The notes under the pieces: generated by a model
Databases searched by the model: none
What the model was told of the DNA's origin: nothing
The model's input: the letters and a program-made list of their open reading frames with translations, nothing else
Shown here: in pieces, positions 23,726-34,931 of the stretch
Position numbering within the stretch: the first letter of the stretch is position 1
Layout of the letters: each line of letters opens with the position of its first letter
NCBI GenBank assembly: GCA_009667805.1
Contig: CM019067.1
Location: 242,021,721 to 242,085,720 of the forward strand
DNA length: 64,000 nucleotides
Direction of reading: 5' to 3'
Source: Leptobrachium leishanense
Lineage: Eukaryota; Chordata; Amphibia; Anura; Megophryidae
Made by a program: the position numbers and the translations under genes

Positions 23726-26339
23726 TTTCAAAAGTGTCATTATGCTTAGGCAAGGAGACTGAAAAAGGTGAAAATGGCAACAGGATCTAGAAATAAAGAA
23801 AACAAAAGTTCCTTAGTGCAAAAAAATTTGAATACATTACCAAAATATAATACAGCTCATTCTTAAAGCACTAGGCGCTACGTGAACCCCAACAGATCAT
23901 TAATGATCAACATTTTGGGTTCCAGTGACACAACGGATTAAGCATGGATATCAGAGATAATCTTTGTAATGCCTTTCAACCACGTTTTCATATTGTTTTT
24001 ATAGTTTCTAGAAGAACATTCCTCATTGTAAACATCCTAGTGTCATGATAATTTATTACCAACACATACCCCTATATAGAAAATAGATAAAACCTAAAGA
24101 GAACCGGTCCTTATACTGGCCGGGCTACAAAGAGAGATATACAAACACTAGCTGAGGTCCAAGGGCAAGAGGATCACAGTAACCAAAAAACAGAACCGAG
24201 GTCAAGGGCAGGAGTAGTACACAAAATCCAAACAACAGATTTGAGGTCAATAACCAGAAATTAATAAACAATCTGAGACGAATGTGTTTAAGGGTCAGCT
24301 TGAACCACAACAATGAAACAACCATGGGAAGAGGAGAATATTAAATAAGGGAAGAGCATTCCCAATTGGTCTAATGGAGGTGGAGTGTCAGAATGTGTGT
24401 GACAGTTTAAAATGACGCTCGGCTGAGAGCACGGTGTCAGAATCATGCACATATAGGAGGCTACGCTGGAATGGTACACAATAATGGAGACGTAACTGGG
24501 AATGGTGATTGACAGAGGAGACGACACTGGAATGACACAAGATATGGGCGATCTGTGTCATGCAGATAGCTCATTTAGTTGTATATGCTCAGTACTCCTG
24601 AATGGATGGAGAAGAATGATTACATATCATTTTTAGACTTTGATCAACCTTGATGGCTTTGAGAATCAATAACCTCAGCATTATGTTAGTAAAAGAAAAG
24701 AAATACATATTACCAGCTAAAAACTAAAATACCAATGACATATTTCTTACAAATTTTGCATATTTTTAATAGTAATAATAAAAATAGCCATCAGTATCAT
24801 CCAGTATAAACCCTGTGACTCCTACAATCCCTGCATCTTGGGTTCACCAACCGCTGCACTCCCTGCCTGACAGCTATATGGTAGTTCACAGACAGGTTGT
24901 ATTACAAGTGACTATATTTGCCAACAATATCAGTTTCGGTGACCTTCAAGAGCTTTCATATAGTTTTCTACATAGTCGATTTTATGACAGGCTTTCACCT
25001 ATGGAGGGCAGAATACTTTGCTTACCATCGAAAAAACACACTGATTGATGTTACTGTTCAAAGTAATAGAAGCTGAGCAGCAGCTGCTAATATCTTCCTA
25101 AGTGGCATCAATAATTTTCATAATGGATTCCCTTCTAACAAACCCAGAGACTGAAAAATGTATGCAAAGCTTTGGAGCCTTTAAATAAACACCTAGGTGC
25201 CAAAAACACAAATTTAGTTGAGTAAAACAAAGTTTTACAAATAGATCTGTCTGTGCAGTATAATAAAGATATTTATGAGCGGTAGAAGTCTAGGGACCAG
25301 TGTCTATCTGGTTCCTGGATTTGTCAAGCCTTGCATGAACAATTGAACTAACCATTGAAAAAATATAAGGACGGCAGTTGACTGGGGGATCTTAATCTTT
25401 GCAAACCAGGGGACCCTATTCCAAGCAAGCTATTATGACTAATGAGTGAGTCGTTAAGTATAATAACCCCAATTGTTTAGTATAACGCGCTCGTCAAATT
25501 GCAGCCGAGCCACCAATTTAATTGCATCTTGACTTTCACAGTGGATTATGGTAAATTAATGTTTTGGATACTTTGGATATGAAGCACTTTTTGCAGGCAG
25601 CCAGAGAATAATGAATGATTACATTGTCACGTATTATTACTCATTTCAAGTGGGCATTTAAGAAACAATAATGGCTCTCAGAACCAGTCTTCAGTATAGG
25701 AGGTGTCAATGTACAGTAGGCAGCCACAACAGTCAAATCACAAGCGTAGGTGGCAGCTCGGCAGGAATTTGAAGGGAGCTATTCTGATAAAAATGCGAGG
25801 TTGTTATTCTTAATATCACACTTGTTAACCATAACAGTTTGGCTGGAATAAGGCCCATTGTCTGACATGGCTCGGGTATTAACTCTTTTAATGAATTATG
25901 CAGTGTCTCAAACCTGGGCTCGATTTTTTAAATAAGTTCACTTCCTTCCCAGGGCATGATTATCTGCCTTTGCAAATGATATTCATAGAAATTTATTTTC
26001 TGCAATAAAAGTGCTATTCTGCATTATCATCAAGATGCTTCATTCAGATAGGATTACTGTTTTTCCACTGAAGAACACTGGACAGCAATGGCAACTTATT
26101 TCGGAGTGCTTGCTTGTGAGATCTAGGAAGCGCAGTGACAATTGAACCACTTGCTGCTACCTCTGAAGAAGCTCAACACAATACAAAAAAAATATTTAGA
26201 CATATCTTATGATTATTATACAACAGGCACAGTGGATGACTCTGAATGTGAAGCACTGTGTGAAGAAAATGCCAAATTAGCCGAAAAAAATACACTTACC
26301 ACAAAAACATAACAAAGAAGCAACTATAGAAAGATTTTG
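23726..26339. other. Unique DNA, possible conserved non-coding stretch
   Basis: About 2.6 kb without recognised transposon ends or coding exons. At 24140-24270 there are loose repeats of GAGGTCAAGGGCA. The section 25560-25930 is non-repetitive, balanced in composition and has homeodomain-type TAATGA/TTAATGAATTA motifs, which is what a conserved enhancer can look like. That is only an impression. Confidence 0.3.
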
Positions 26340-27046
26340 GCCAGTATTACATTCTGCCCGCTAAAACGGGAGCACTAAGGTGGAAAAACTGCGCCTGCAG
26401 GTTTCTCCTTAGCATCCTCGTTTTAGCTCCATATTACGAGGCAGGTGCTAATTCGGCAGCCTGCCCCATAATACAGGGCTAAAGTCCGGGATACTCAAGA
26501 CCGCGCTACCGCGTCGCCCCGAGTATTCCCTAATGGAGTCCATAGGAACCCATGGAGGGTTATGCTGCCGGGTCACATGACTTGCACAAACTCGTCTCTC
26601 GCAAGATCCTGCAGATCCGTGGAGGGAGACAGAACTATTTGTCTCACTCTGCTCCCGGCAGCTACAAGCGGCGGATCAGGCCGCTGTCCTCGCCGCGGGA
26701 TGAGAGGTGCGTATCGGATTTTTTTTGGGGGGGGGGAGGGGGTTGCAGCTGGTGCTGACTGATTCGGCAGAAGCAAAATCAGTTAGCACCAGCTCCTAGC
26801 TGTGCTTAACTTTCCAGTTAACCGTAGTGGGTCGTATTTAGTTTTAGGACTTTGTGCTTCCCATGTTAAGCACAGGGAGCACAAAGTACAGTAAGCTTGC
26901 GCTACAAAGCGTAATCTCCGATGCGCTAATAGGACTTTTAACCCATTAGCGTTTGGATTGTAATATGGGCAGCCCACACTAGCGCCACTTAACCTAACGT
27001 TAATGCTCACATAGCTGATGTTAGCATTAAGATTGTAATATTGCCC
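26340..27046. mobile_element. 707-bp TIR element (GGCCAGTATTACA ends)
   Basis: Ends GGCCAGTATTACATTC and GATTGTAATATTGCCC are inverted relatives. The inside is GC-rich in the middle (CCGCGGGATGAGAGGTGCG). The right part is full of TTAGCGC/GCGCTAA steps. The same layout occurs in 47520-48922 (after removing its LTR insert) and in shortened form at 63507-63782. The TSD is uncertain (TTT possible). No transposase. Confidence 0.7.
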
Positions 27047-27348
27047 TTTATCTTTCACAGTTGAAATAATATTTCCTTACATAAAAAAAGAAAAAAAAGG
27101 AACATTCTCATCCAGTCACCAGTTAATAAAATGTAGCCACAGACTGGACCAGCATCAAAGGAGCATATGTCGACAATGAATCAATGCTGAACTGAGACGA
27201 CAGGCAACAGCATTTTTTTGTTAAAGGTAGAGCTTTGGGGTCACTCGTTGCTGTACAGGGTTAAGAGTCAGGGGTTTATAATTTATGAAAATCTTTGTAC
27301 AATACAGATACAAGTAATTACTGTTATTTCCTTACACAGGCATGGTGC
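27047..27348. other. No recognised feature
   Basis: Short spacer with an A-rich run near 27085-27100. Confidence 0.3.
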
Positions 27349-27356
27349 CACATACA

Positions 27357-28047
27357 CAGGGCCGGCCCGTCCATGGAGCTGGGTGGTGCAGCCGCTCCAA
27401 ATGGCCCTTTGTATGAAGCAGCAATTTGCCACCCTGTCAAAGGCTGAGGCATGGAGCTTCCGGCCCGGACCTCGACAGGGCATGGCCCTCCAGCAGGCCG
27501 GTGTTCTGGCACATGAAGGGACTGCTCAAAATAGGCATCTGGTGCACTTCAGGTGACGTCGTACGCGCGTTCAGCAAGGTTCCTCGAGTGTGCCAGTTTT
27601 GAGCAGTCCCCTCATGTGCCAGAACACTGGCGCCTGCCCATCCAGCAGGCCGGTTCCCGTCCCTCCAGTGTCCTCTGAGCACGGGCCGTGCAGCAACCAT
27701 GAGGCGGACCTCAACTGGGCCTGGACCAGGGCTGTATTGGTAAGTTTATGTGCGTGTGTGACTGTGTGTGTGTGTGACTGTAGTTGTGTGTGTGTGTGTG
27801 ACTGTGTTTGTGTGTGTGTGACTGTATGTGGATGTGAGACTGTATATGTGTGCATGGATGTGTGTGACATTGGGCCAGGACATGTGGCACTCTGTGATAT
27901 GCTTATACACACAGCACATTACTGTACGTTGTATTGCTGTGGAGCTCTGTGATATGCTCATACGCATCACATGTTTTTGTTATTTTTTAGGTGGGGGTAG
28001 TATTTCATCCATGGCTCCAGGCAGCACAGAGGCTTGGGCCAGCCCTG
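27357..28047. mobile_element. hAT non-autonomous element (CAGGGCCGGCCC ends), copy 2
   Basis: Ends CAGGGCCGGCCCGTCC and GGGCCAGCCCTG with a perfect 8-bp TSD, CACATACA, at 27349-27356 and 28048-28055. Same family and order as 23041-23717: GGAGCTGGGTGGTGCAG, GC-rich block, (GT)-rich block (27740-27880), then the shared module at 27908-27966. A 34-bp inverted pair around TTCTGGCACATGAAGGGACT (27508) and its partner near 27600 adds a hairpin absent from copy 1. Confidence 0.9.
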
Positions 28048-28055
28048 CACATACA

Positions 28056-28760
28056 GATATTACTTTTATATTCTATTGGTATTTTTTGGAAGCTGCACTG
28101 CTAAACTCATTATGATCACTACAATTTCCCAAGAAAGAAATTTGATCATTTTTATTATTCTCCTTTCCAACATTTACTGTATTTGACACATAAGGTAATT
28201 TCTGCCTGTACGCTGTTAACGCAGATCCCACTTGCTTGTAATTGTGCATGATAAGAGACATTTACAGTTTCATCCCAACAAAATTTCTGTAAAGACTAAC
28301 TGAATACATGAATAAAATAGTAAATTTGCATTATTTTAATCCTTTACTTATCTCACAATAACAATCTTTATGAAAAATTGCCATTTTACTGTATAGTTAA
28401 GTGTTACTGACGCATCTCATGTTTCAAATAAATGTTATAATATTTTTTCAGACAAAAAGTGTTTGGCAGGGAAATGGTTAAACTTTTTCCATGTCCTAGA
28501 ACTGCCTCCTTCTTAACAAGTGCTTGCCGAGACACCCGGTTGTCCACCATCCTGTGGATGCTATCTCAGAGATCCCACACAAGAATTTCACTTTTTCACA
28601 TAAAAGCGAAACCTGCTTTGGAGGAGGCCAAGATTTGACTAAGAAAATTGTGATCACCATCGAAATTCATAGGAATACTGTATTATGTAGTCAGTCCACT
28701 TGGTCAAAAGTGGGGGCAACCTGGTAACTGTCAATAGTCAAAGGAAAGGTGAACTGACCA
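28056..28760. other. No recognised feature
   Basis: AT-rich unique DNA. Confidence 0.3.
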
Positions 28761-29408
28761 GTGTGAAATAACTAGAATAAAACATAACTTTTATTGAATA
28801 GTTAAACCCATAGACCCATAAAAGCAGAACAACCACATTTGGGAAAACCTTAAACATTAATACATTCATACATACACAGAAAAAATGGCATCGCACCTGT
28901 ACTCATCAGAACTGCTGCAACAGCCAGGAGTAACAACCCAATTAATACATTCATGCAAGTTCGGCATCCAAACACCAAAGATAAAAAAGGACCAAAAAGA
29001 AAATATTCAGAATTAGTTACATATCGAAAAGCAATTTTAGGCATTTGGGGAACGCTTGGTGATATTCTGTCTAGCCTTTGTGGGTAATAACAACAGTCTG
29101 ACTAACAAGTGAGGAAGCGAGCCTTCAAGTTTTCGCGAGTATAGTAAAGTCAGAAGTAAACCTCACTGTCTAGCACCAAAAGGTTATATAGATACAAATA
29201 ATGAGGATAATAGTAAACTAGAAGTTTAAAGTCCATCTGTGAGTGCTCAAAGACAACTGGAGGGGAAGTATAGAATCCCGAAGTTACAACTGCTGGAAGA
29301 AACTCAACGCGTTTCACAGAATTACTAAGTGTCATCAGGAGTGTAACAGAGTGGCATAGTATGTCAAGAATGAAAAGGAGCGAACAACCAAGTGTGGTTG
29401 TTGTCTTT
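28761..29408 (-). repeat. Unclassified repeat with hammerhead-like motif
   Basis: On the minus strand CTGATGA (29332-29338) is followed 16 bases later by GAAACGCGTTGAG (29303-29315). ATAACTTTTATTGAATAG at about 28790 resembles CAGTATTTATTGGTATCG near 16150, in the same relation to the motif. Boundaries and class are not resolved. Confidence 0.35.
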
Positions 29409-29415
29409 ATATATG

Positions 29416-29727
29416 TCACGGATCCCTCTGATTACCAAAAGTGTGGTCCCTTTACGCAGACCGCTCTCTACCCTTCCGATCCTTGAATGGTCGGCAATAC
29501 TAGACAGACAATTTACCAGACAATATATAAACAAGGGGTAACACCAGACAGAGGTATGGAATAGAGTATTGTCACAAATCTTTCTGACTACCAAGATATT
29601 GATCTCTTTATGTAGCTCCCTTTCTACTCTTCCGATCCTTGAATGGTCGGCAAAGCTATATAGACAATGAAGCAGGTAACAGATAAAGAAAGGGAAACAC
29701 CAGACAGGGGTACAGACCAGATCACAA
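29416..29727 (-). repeat. 156-bp direct dimer inside the solo LTR
   Basis: The stretch from 29416 recurs from 29572. Shared landmarks are TCTTCCGATCCTTGAATGGT at both places, preceded by TCTGAYTACCAA and followed by ACACCAGACAG. It seems to be an old tandem duplication of the LTR 3' part. Confidence 0.8.
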
Positions 29728-29838
29728 GTCCTCCCTAGGACTTTAGTAATAGCAGAGGTAGTCTGATGCGTGCTTAGGGTGCCACATAGACTGACCTCGG
29801 TACCAACGTTAAGGGCAGAACCTAGCGCAGAGTAAATG

Positions 29839-30117
29839 CCAATGCCAGGAGTCATACACAGGAGGGTTCGTTTGCCAATGCCAAGGGTCATACACAGGAG
29901 GGTTCGTTTGCCAATGCCAAGGGTCATACACAGGAGGGTTCGTTTGCCAATGCCAAGGGTCATACACAGGAGGGTTCGTTTGCCAATGCCAAGGGTTATA
30001 CACAGGAGGATTCGTTTGCCAATGCCAAGGGTTATACACAGGAGGATTCGTTTGCCAATGCCAAGGGTCATACACAGGAGGGTTCGTTTGCCAATGCCAA
30101 GGGTCATACACAGGAGG
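29839..30117. repeat. 36-bp minisatellite, 7.75 copies
   Basis: The unit contains CCAATGCCAAGGGTCATACA then CAGGAGGGTTCGTTTG and is almost identical from copy to copy (GGGTCATA or GGGTTATA). Since 36 is 12 codons and the unit has few stops, several frames stay open over it, including a 256-codon frame on the minus strand. Those are artefacts of period length. Confidence 0.95.
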
Positions 30118-30345
30118 TAGCCAAAATAACACAAGAGCTCTGCGGGAGGTGAATACCACGTCAGGGCACCGGTGTATTGGAGAGACTGGGTTTTAAAGCC
30201 GGCGGGTCCGCGTCATAACGCCAGGCCCCGCCCCTCGGCGTCCCACGTGAGCGCCCCCGGAAGCGTTTACATTCGGCGCCTGGCCAGCGAGCAGCGAGGA
30301 AGCTGCTGCCAGGCGCCCCATCCCCTGAGCCACCGTGACAATATA

Positions 30346-30552
30346 TTTATTATGTAGTGGTGGCAGTGCACAGCTACCAAACAGAGACACCATTGGACAT
30401 CATCATAGCTATCTGCAACACCACTGGTGATATATTGTTTTTTGTTTTTTTAATCATAAGCTCACAGTTTGTGGTTTGAACACCTTGAACTATAGTCCAA
30501 CCATGGTGTTATCAACCAGAGCTGTTGTAAACCTAGCATCTCCAAAGACTTT
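30346..30552. other. Spacer with MITE fragment
   Basis: AACCAGAGCTGTTGTAA near 30519 matches the arm of the MITE at 2951-3080. Otherwise nothing recognised. Confidence 0.35.
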
Positions 30553-31272
30553 GGGCTCTATTACATTCTCCGCGCAAAAGCGCACCCGCAGCAAAAATTA
30601 TTTTGCGCGCAGTGTTAAAAGTTAACGCGCGTAAATTAACGCTGGTATTACGATCCGAGCGCATCTTTTCATCCGTCCGAAAATATCGCGCGTAAAAAAA
30701 TTAAGGCAGTGCGCAGAAATCCGTGGGCAGACAGTTTTTTCACGCGATTCAGCCAATCAGAATTAAGAACCACAATTGTCTCCCGTTCAGTTTTTGCGCC
30801 TGTCAAAATCAATCTGAGTATATATGCTGCAGCAATAATAAAAACACGCACAACCTCTCAATTTTATTGTTTGGGTATATGTAGAATGTGTAACTATACG
30901 GTGCTGTTTTTGTTATTTTTTTTCCCTGGTGTATTTGGTTTCGGCCAGAATGTTCAGATTTGCCATTAACACCAGCTTTTAAAAGACGTTGAAATTATGC
31001 GCACAAACGTCGTTCGTAAAAATTTGCGCATCGATTGTGCACTGGTATGCGGATGGTATTACAAACGCATTTGCGCTCACAATGTTAAGTATGGGATGTG
31101 CGCACAAACTATCGCTCTTGCAGGGTTCGCGCAGGGTAACTCGCGTTAGACGTTAACGCGCATTTTGTGCGCGAACATTGTAATACGACGTTCAGCGCGA
31201 AGGGTTTTTCCCCTCACGTTAATGTGTTTTTGCGCACACGCAAAATTGAGCGCGAAGAGTGTACTGGGGCCC
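30553..31272. mobile_element. 720-bp GCGC-rich TIR element, copy 1
   Basis: Left end GGGCTCTATTACATTCTCCG and right end CAGTACACTC..GGGGCCC region are imperfect inverted copies, followed inward by GCGC-rich arms. The central block TTCAGCCAATCAGAATTAAG and GGTATATGTAGAATGTGTAA are shared with 58575-59276. No credible protein. The TSD is unclear. Confidence 0.65.
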
Positions 31273-31284
31273 TTTATTGGCTCC

Positions 31285-32259
31285 GGAAAGTTTACGAGAG
31301 ATCTGATTAGGTTTAAACGGTTATTGGAATACAGCCCCCATTTGCAATGCAACACTCAAATAGTTAATATAATTTTTCCTTGTATGCCATAAACTAGATG
31401 GAAAATTTCAGCCCTTTTTATGTTGCCTGTAGTTTGGCATTTATGCATCATTATGTGTTTTGATAGCACTTTGATCTCAGTTACAGACTCCAAAGATCAA
31501 AGCTAAATTAAAGCTATAAATATACTTTGTGCAATTTAGCACCAGCAATAATATGCTGTAATGTAGCAGTACCGGGAATACTCTTAATATACATGGCAAT
31601 TAAATTTCTCTTTATGATTGGGACAGATTATCATAGACTTGTTCTCTCATTTATTTCTAGGAGATACTCACTGAATCGAGAATTGATTGTATATATTAAT
31701 TACTCGTAAATTGGTAATATTAAATATGTTCTGAAATTTTGTACTTTATAGTTTAAGTAGAACACAACATGCGTGAAATAAAATAATATTCAATGAACGA
31801 GTGAATGAAGAACAAGAGCAATAAAGGAGTAGCCCACAAGAAGAAGTGATATTGGGAAATTAAAAGTACAAAACAGTCCATCATAAAGTATAATTGCATA
31901 GGAATGTGTGTTTGGAATGCCAACGCATTTCTCAAAGTTTAGCATCATAACAGCCCAAGCCAATTATAATATTTTATGATCTAGAACAGACTATTTTGAA
32001 TATCAACATTTGACAGCTGGACTATATATAGATGCTGGTAGCGGTTTGTAATTACATGGCAATAATACTTTAAAATGAAAATAGCTGTTGGAAATACTTC
32101 ACTTGTTTACACTGTATACATATAAATCTTCAGAAAAATGTCATTAGATGAATGGTCACAACAAGTCATGGGGAGAGCTTTCTCTATTACAGGTTCGATT
32201 TACCCCTGAACTGCGGGGGGACTCCAGTAAGGATTGGGTCCATAGTAAGTGAATTAATC
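31285..32259. other. AT-rich DNA with a decayed hammerhead-like repeat
   Basis: At 31920-31950 the minus strand reads TTATGATG, a gap, then GAGAAATGCGTTGG. This resembles the CTGATGA...GAAACGCGTTG pattern seen elsewhere, with several changes. Nothing else recognised. Confidence 0.3.
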
Positions 32260-32267
32260 CCATAAAG

Positions 32268-32696
32268 CAGGGCTCAAAATTTCCACTCGCCTACTAGCAT
32301 TTGGCGAGTGGAAATTAAGTGAGGGCGAGTGGAAATGCACACGCAGGCAGCACAATAAATTATTTTACCCCCCTTCCCAAGGCTGCACGGTGGCAGGGAT
32401 CAGTTACCTAACCTGACCAAGCTCGTCTCTGTCACTGGCAGGGGGGTGGAGAGGAGCTCTGCTCACACTGGGGTCTGATGACTGGGTATACACGTATCTG
32501 GGGTCTAATGTCTGGGTATTAATGTTATTTTTGTAACTTTATTCTAAATAAAACCTTTAACAGTATAATTTCAGAAGATAATTTAAGGGGGCGTGTTTAG
32601 GGGCAGAGTTAAGGGCTAGGGGTTCGGTGAAGCAACTGGTGGCGAGTAACTCTTATGGCCTGGTTAGTAGCTTGGGTCTTGAAATTTTGAGCCCTG
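32268..32696. mobile_element. 429-bp hAT element (CAGGGCTCAAAATTTC ends)
   Basis: Ends CAGGGCTCAAAATTTC and GAAATTTTGAGCCCTG are perfect inverted copies. The flanking 8-mers CCATAAAG (32260-32267) and CCATAAGG (32697-32704) match at 7 of 8 positions. The inside has a hairpin of GGCGAGTGGAAAT units near the left end. Confidence 0.9.
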
Positions 32697-33053
32697 CCAT
32701 AAGGGATATCATTATGTATCTAGCCTAGGACTTGTCAATGGAATACATTGGCGTTGCGACAGGCTTAAGCAAGATATGGCCATATTTTTTGAATTAACTT
32801 CCCATCATTTAAAATCTGAGTTAGGTTGTTAAAAATCTGTAAAAACAAATATCATATAATTGTTAAACATTTTTAAAATTGTGAGAACTTGTGTAATGAA
32901 TTGCTCTTCCTTTGGTTTGTTGTGGCCATTTGTCTTCAGAAGCAGCCGCCTGTTATGCTTAGTACATGGACACTGCAGCCTCCCTGGTAGCTGTATTAGA
33001 CGTATGCCAGACACTTTAGTAGTAACAGAATTAATTCTTCCATATTTAAACTA

Positions 33054-34699
33054 CAGTCAGGTCCAGAAATATTGGGACATCGACGCAATTCTAACAGCTT
33101 TGGCTCTATACACCACAACAATGGAGTTGGAATGAAACAAACACAATGTGCTTCAACTGCAGACTGTCAGCTTTAATTTGAGGGTATGTACATCCAACTC
33201 AGGTGAACGGTGTAGGACTTACAGCAGTTTGCAGATGTGCCTCCCACTTGTTAAGGGACCAAAAGTAATGGGTCAATTGGCTTCTCAGCTGTTCCATGGC
33301 CAGGTGTGTGATATTCCCTCATTACCCCAATTACAATGTGCAGATAAAAGGCCCAGAGTTCATTTCAAGTGTGCTACTTGCATTTGGAATCTGTTGCTGT
33401 CAACTCACAAGATGAGATGCAAAGAGCTGTCACTATCAGTGAAGCAAGCCATCATTAAGCTGAAGAAACAAAACAAACCCATCAGAGAGATAGCAAGAAC
33501 ATTAGGCGTGGCCAAAACAACTGTTTGGAACATTCTCAAAAAGAAGGAACGCACCGGTGAGCTCAGCAACACCAAAAGACCCGGGAAACCACGGAAAACA
33601 ACTGTGGTGGATGACCGAAGAATCCTTTCCCTGGTGAAGAAAACACCCTTCACAACAGTTGGCCAGATCAAGAACACTCTCCAGGAGGTAGGTGTATGTG
33701 TGTCAAAGTCAACAATCAAGAGAAGACTTCACCAGAGTGAATACAGAGGGTTCACCACAAGATGTAAACCATTAATGAGCCTCAAAAACAGGAAGGCCAG
33801 ATTAGAGTTTGCCAAACAACACCTAACAAAGCCTTCACAGTTCTGGAACAAGATCCTATGGACAGATGAGACCAAGATCAACTTGTACCAGAGTGATGGG
33901 AAGAGAAGAGTATGGAGAAGGAAAGGAACTGCTCATGATCCTAAGCATACCACCTCATCAGTGAAGCATCGTGGTGGTAGTGTCATGGCGTGGGCATGTA
34001 TGGCTGCCAATAGAACTGGTTCTTTTGTATTTATTGATGATGTGACTGCTGACAAAAGCAGCAGGATGAATTCTGAAGTGTTTTGGGCAATATTATCTGC
34101 TCACATTCAGCCAAATGCTGCAGAACTCAATGGACGGCGCTTCACAGTGCAGATGGACAATGACTCAAAGCATACTGCAAAAGCAACCAAAGAGTTTTTG
34201 AAGGGACAGAAGTGGAATGTTATGTAATGGCCAAGTCAATCACCTGACCTGAATCCCATTGAGCATGCATTTCACCTGAAGACAAAACTGAAGGGAAAAT
34301 GCCCCAAGAACAACCAGGAACTGAAGACAGTTGCAGTAGAGGCCGGGCAGAGCATCACCAGGGATAAAACCCACCGTCTGGTGAGGTCTATGCGTTCCAG
34401 ACTTCAGGCTGTGATTGACTGCAAAGGATTTGCAACCAAGTATTAAGAAGGGAAAGTTTGATTTATGATTATTATTCTGTCCCATTACTTTTGGTCCCTT
34501 AACAAGTGGGAGGCACATCTGCAAACTGCTGTAAGTCCTTCACCGTTCACCTGAGTTGGATGTACATACCCTCAAATTAAAGCTGACAGTCTGCAATTAA
34601 AGCACATTGTGTTTGTTTCATTCCAACTCCATTGTGGTGGTGTATAGAGCCAAAGATGTTAGAATTGTGTCGATGTCCCAATATTTCTGGACCTGACTG
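33054..34699 (+). mobile_element. Tc1-like transposon, full length, 1646 bp
   Basis: Terminal inverted repeats of about 219 bp (33054-33272 and 34481-34699) start CAGTCAGGTCCAGAAATATT and are flanked by the TA target duplication (33052-33053 and 34700-34701). It contains one transposase frame broken by a single stop. The repeats remain nearly identical to each other, so the copy is young by the look of it. A deleted second copy is at 59462-60766. Confidence 0.95.
33412..34446 (+). pseudogene. Tc1-family DDE transposase, one nonsense codon
   Basis: 344 codons, the usual Tc1 transposase length. I chose the ATG at 33412 (MRCKELSLSVKQAI) since the upstream in-frame extension lies in the inverted repeat. 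Residues 1-110: two helix-turn-helix DNA-binding units (EIARTLGVAKTTVWNILKKK; VSKSTIKRRL) with a GRPR-like KRPGKPRK between. Catalytic DD34E: D in ILWTDETKINL, D in VQMDNDSKHT, and E in SPDLNPIEHAF with 34 residues between the last two. The stop TAA at 34225-34227 sits between the second D and the E, where relatives have CAA (Gln), a single C-to-T change. The frame then runs on to a natural stop at 34444-34446. The truncated product would lack the third catalytic residue. Confidence 0.95.
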
Positions 34700-34701
34700 T
34701 A

Positions 34702-34928
34702 TAATTGTGGTGCACAGTATCAATCTTTGCTTTTTATTTTATTATACATCACCATTGATTGTTTAAGAGTATTACCACTATACTACTGTTTTGGTATGCT
34801 GTTGCCTGCTATTTCAGTACAATCTATAGCTGTTTAAATTGACATTTTGTTATGTTCATTATACCTCACTATTATATTTAGCTTGCATATGGTATACTTT
34901 ATTGGTATTGCTTGATAACGCTCATTTC
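34702..34928. other. No recognised feature
   Basis: AT-rich spacer between the Tc1 element and a foldback element. Confidence 0.3.
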
Positions 34929-34931
34929 TAA

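Larger units (their letters stand above)
29414..30340 (-). mobile_element. Solo LTR (Ty3/Gypsy-like), 927 bp
   Basis: On the minus strand it starts TGTCACGGTGGC and ends GGATCCGTGACA, the TG...CA rule with a short inverted repeat. A 5-bp TSD, ATATA, is at 29409-29413 and 30341-30345. The 5' third is GC-rich (30180-30330) and leads into GGCTTTAAAACC, a TATA-like box. The middle is a 36-bp minisatellite and the end is a 156-bp dimer. There is no internal coding region, so it looks like a recombinant solo LTR. The Gypsy label is an inference from LTR ends and TSD length. Confidence 0.7.

Noticed and set aside
29839..30117. Regular repeats resembling a CRISPR array
   Set aside because: The units abut with no unique spacers and the setting is a eukaryotic LTR, so this is a minisatellite.
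29364..30134. 256-codon open frame on the minus strand with a 12-residue repeat
   Set aside because: It runs across a 36-bp minisatellite whose unit is 12 codons long, so several frames remain open on both strands. It lies inside a solo LTR and has no domain outside the repeat.
33148..33411. N-terminal extension of the Tc1 transposase frame
   Set aside because: This part lies in the terminal inverted repeat and adjoining untranslated region. Family proteins start at the later ATG (33412).
33405..33719. Antisense open frame opposite the Tc1 transposase
   Set aside because: Shadow of the real frame. The second Tc1 copy shows the same antisense frame for the same reason.
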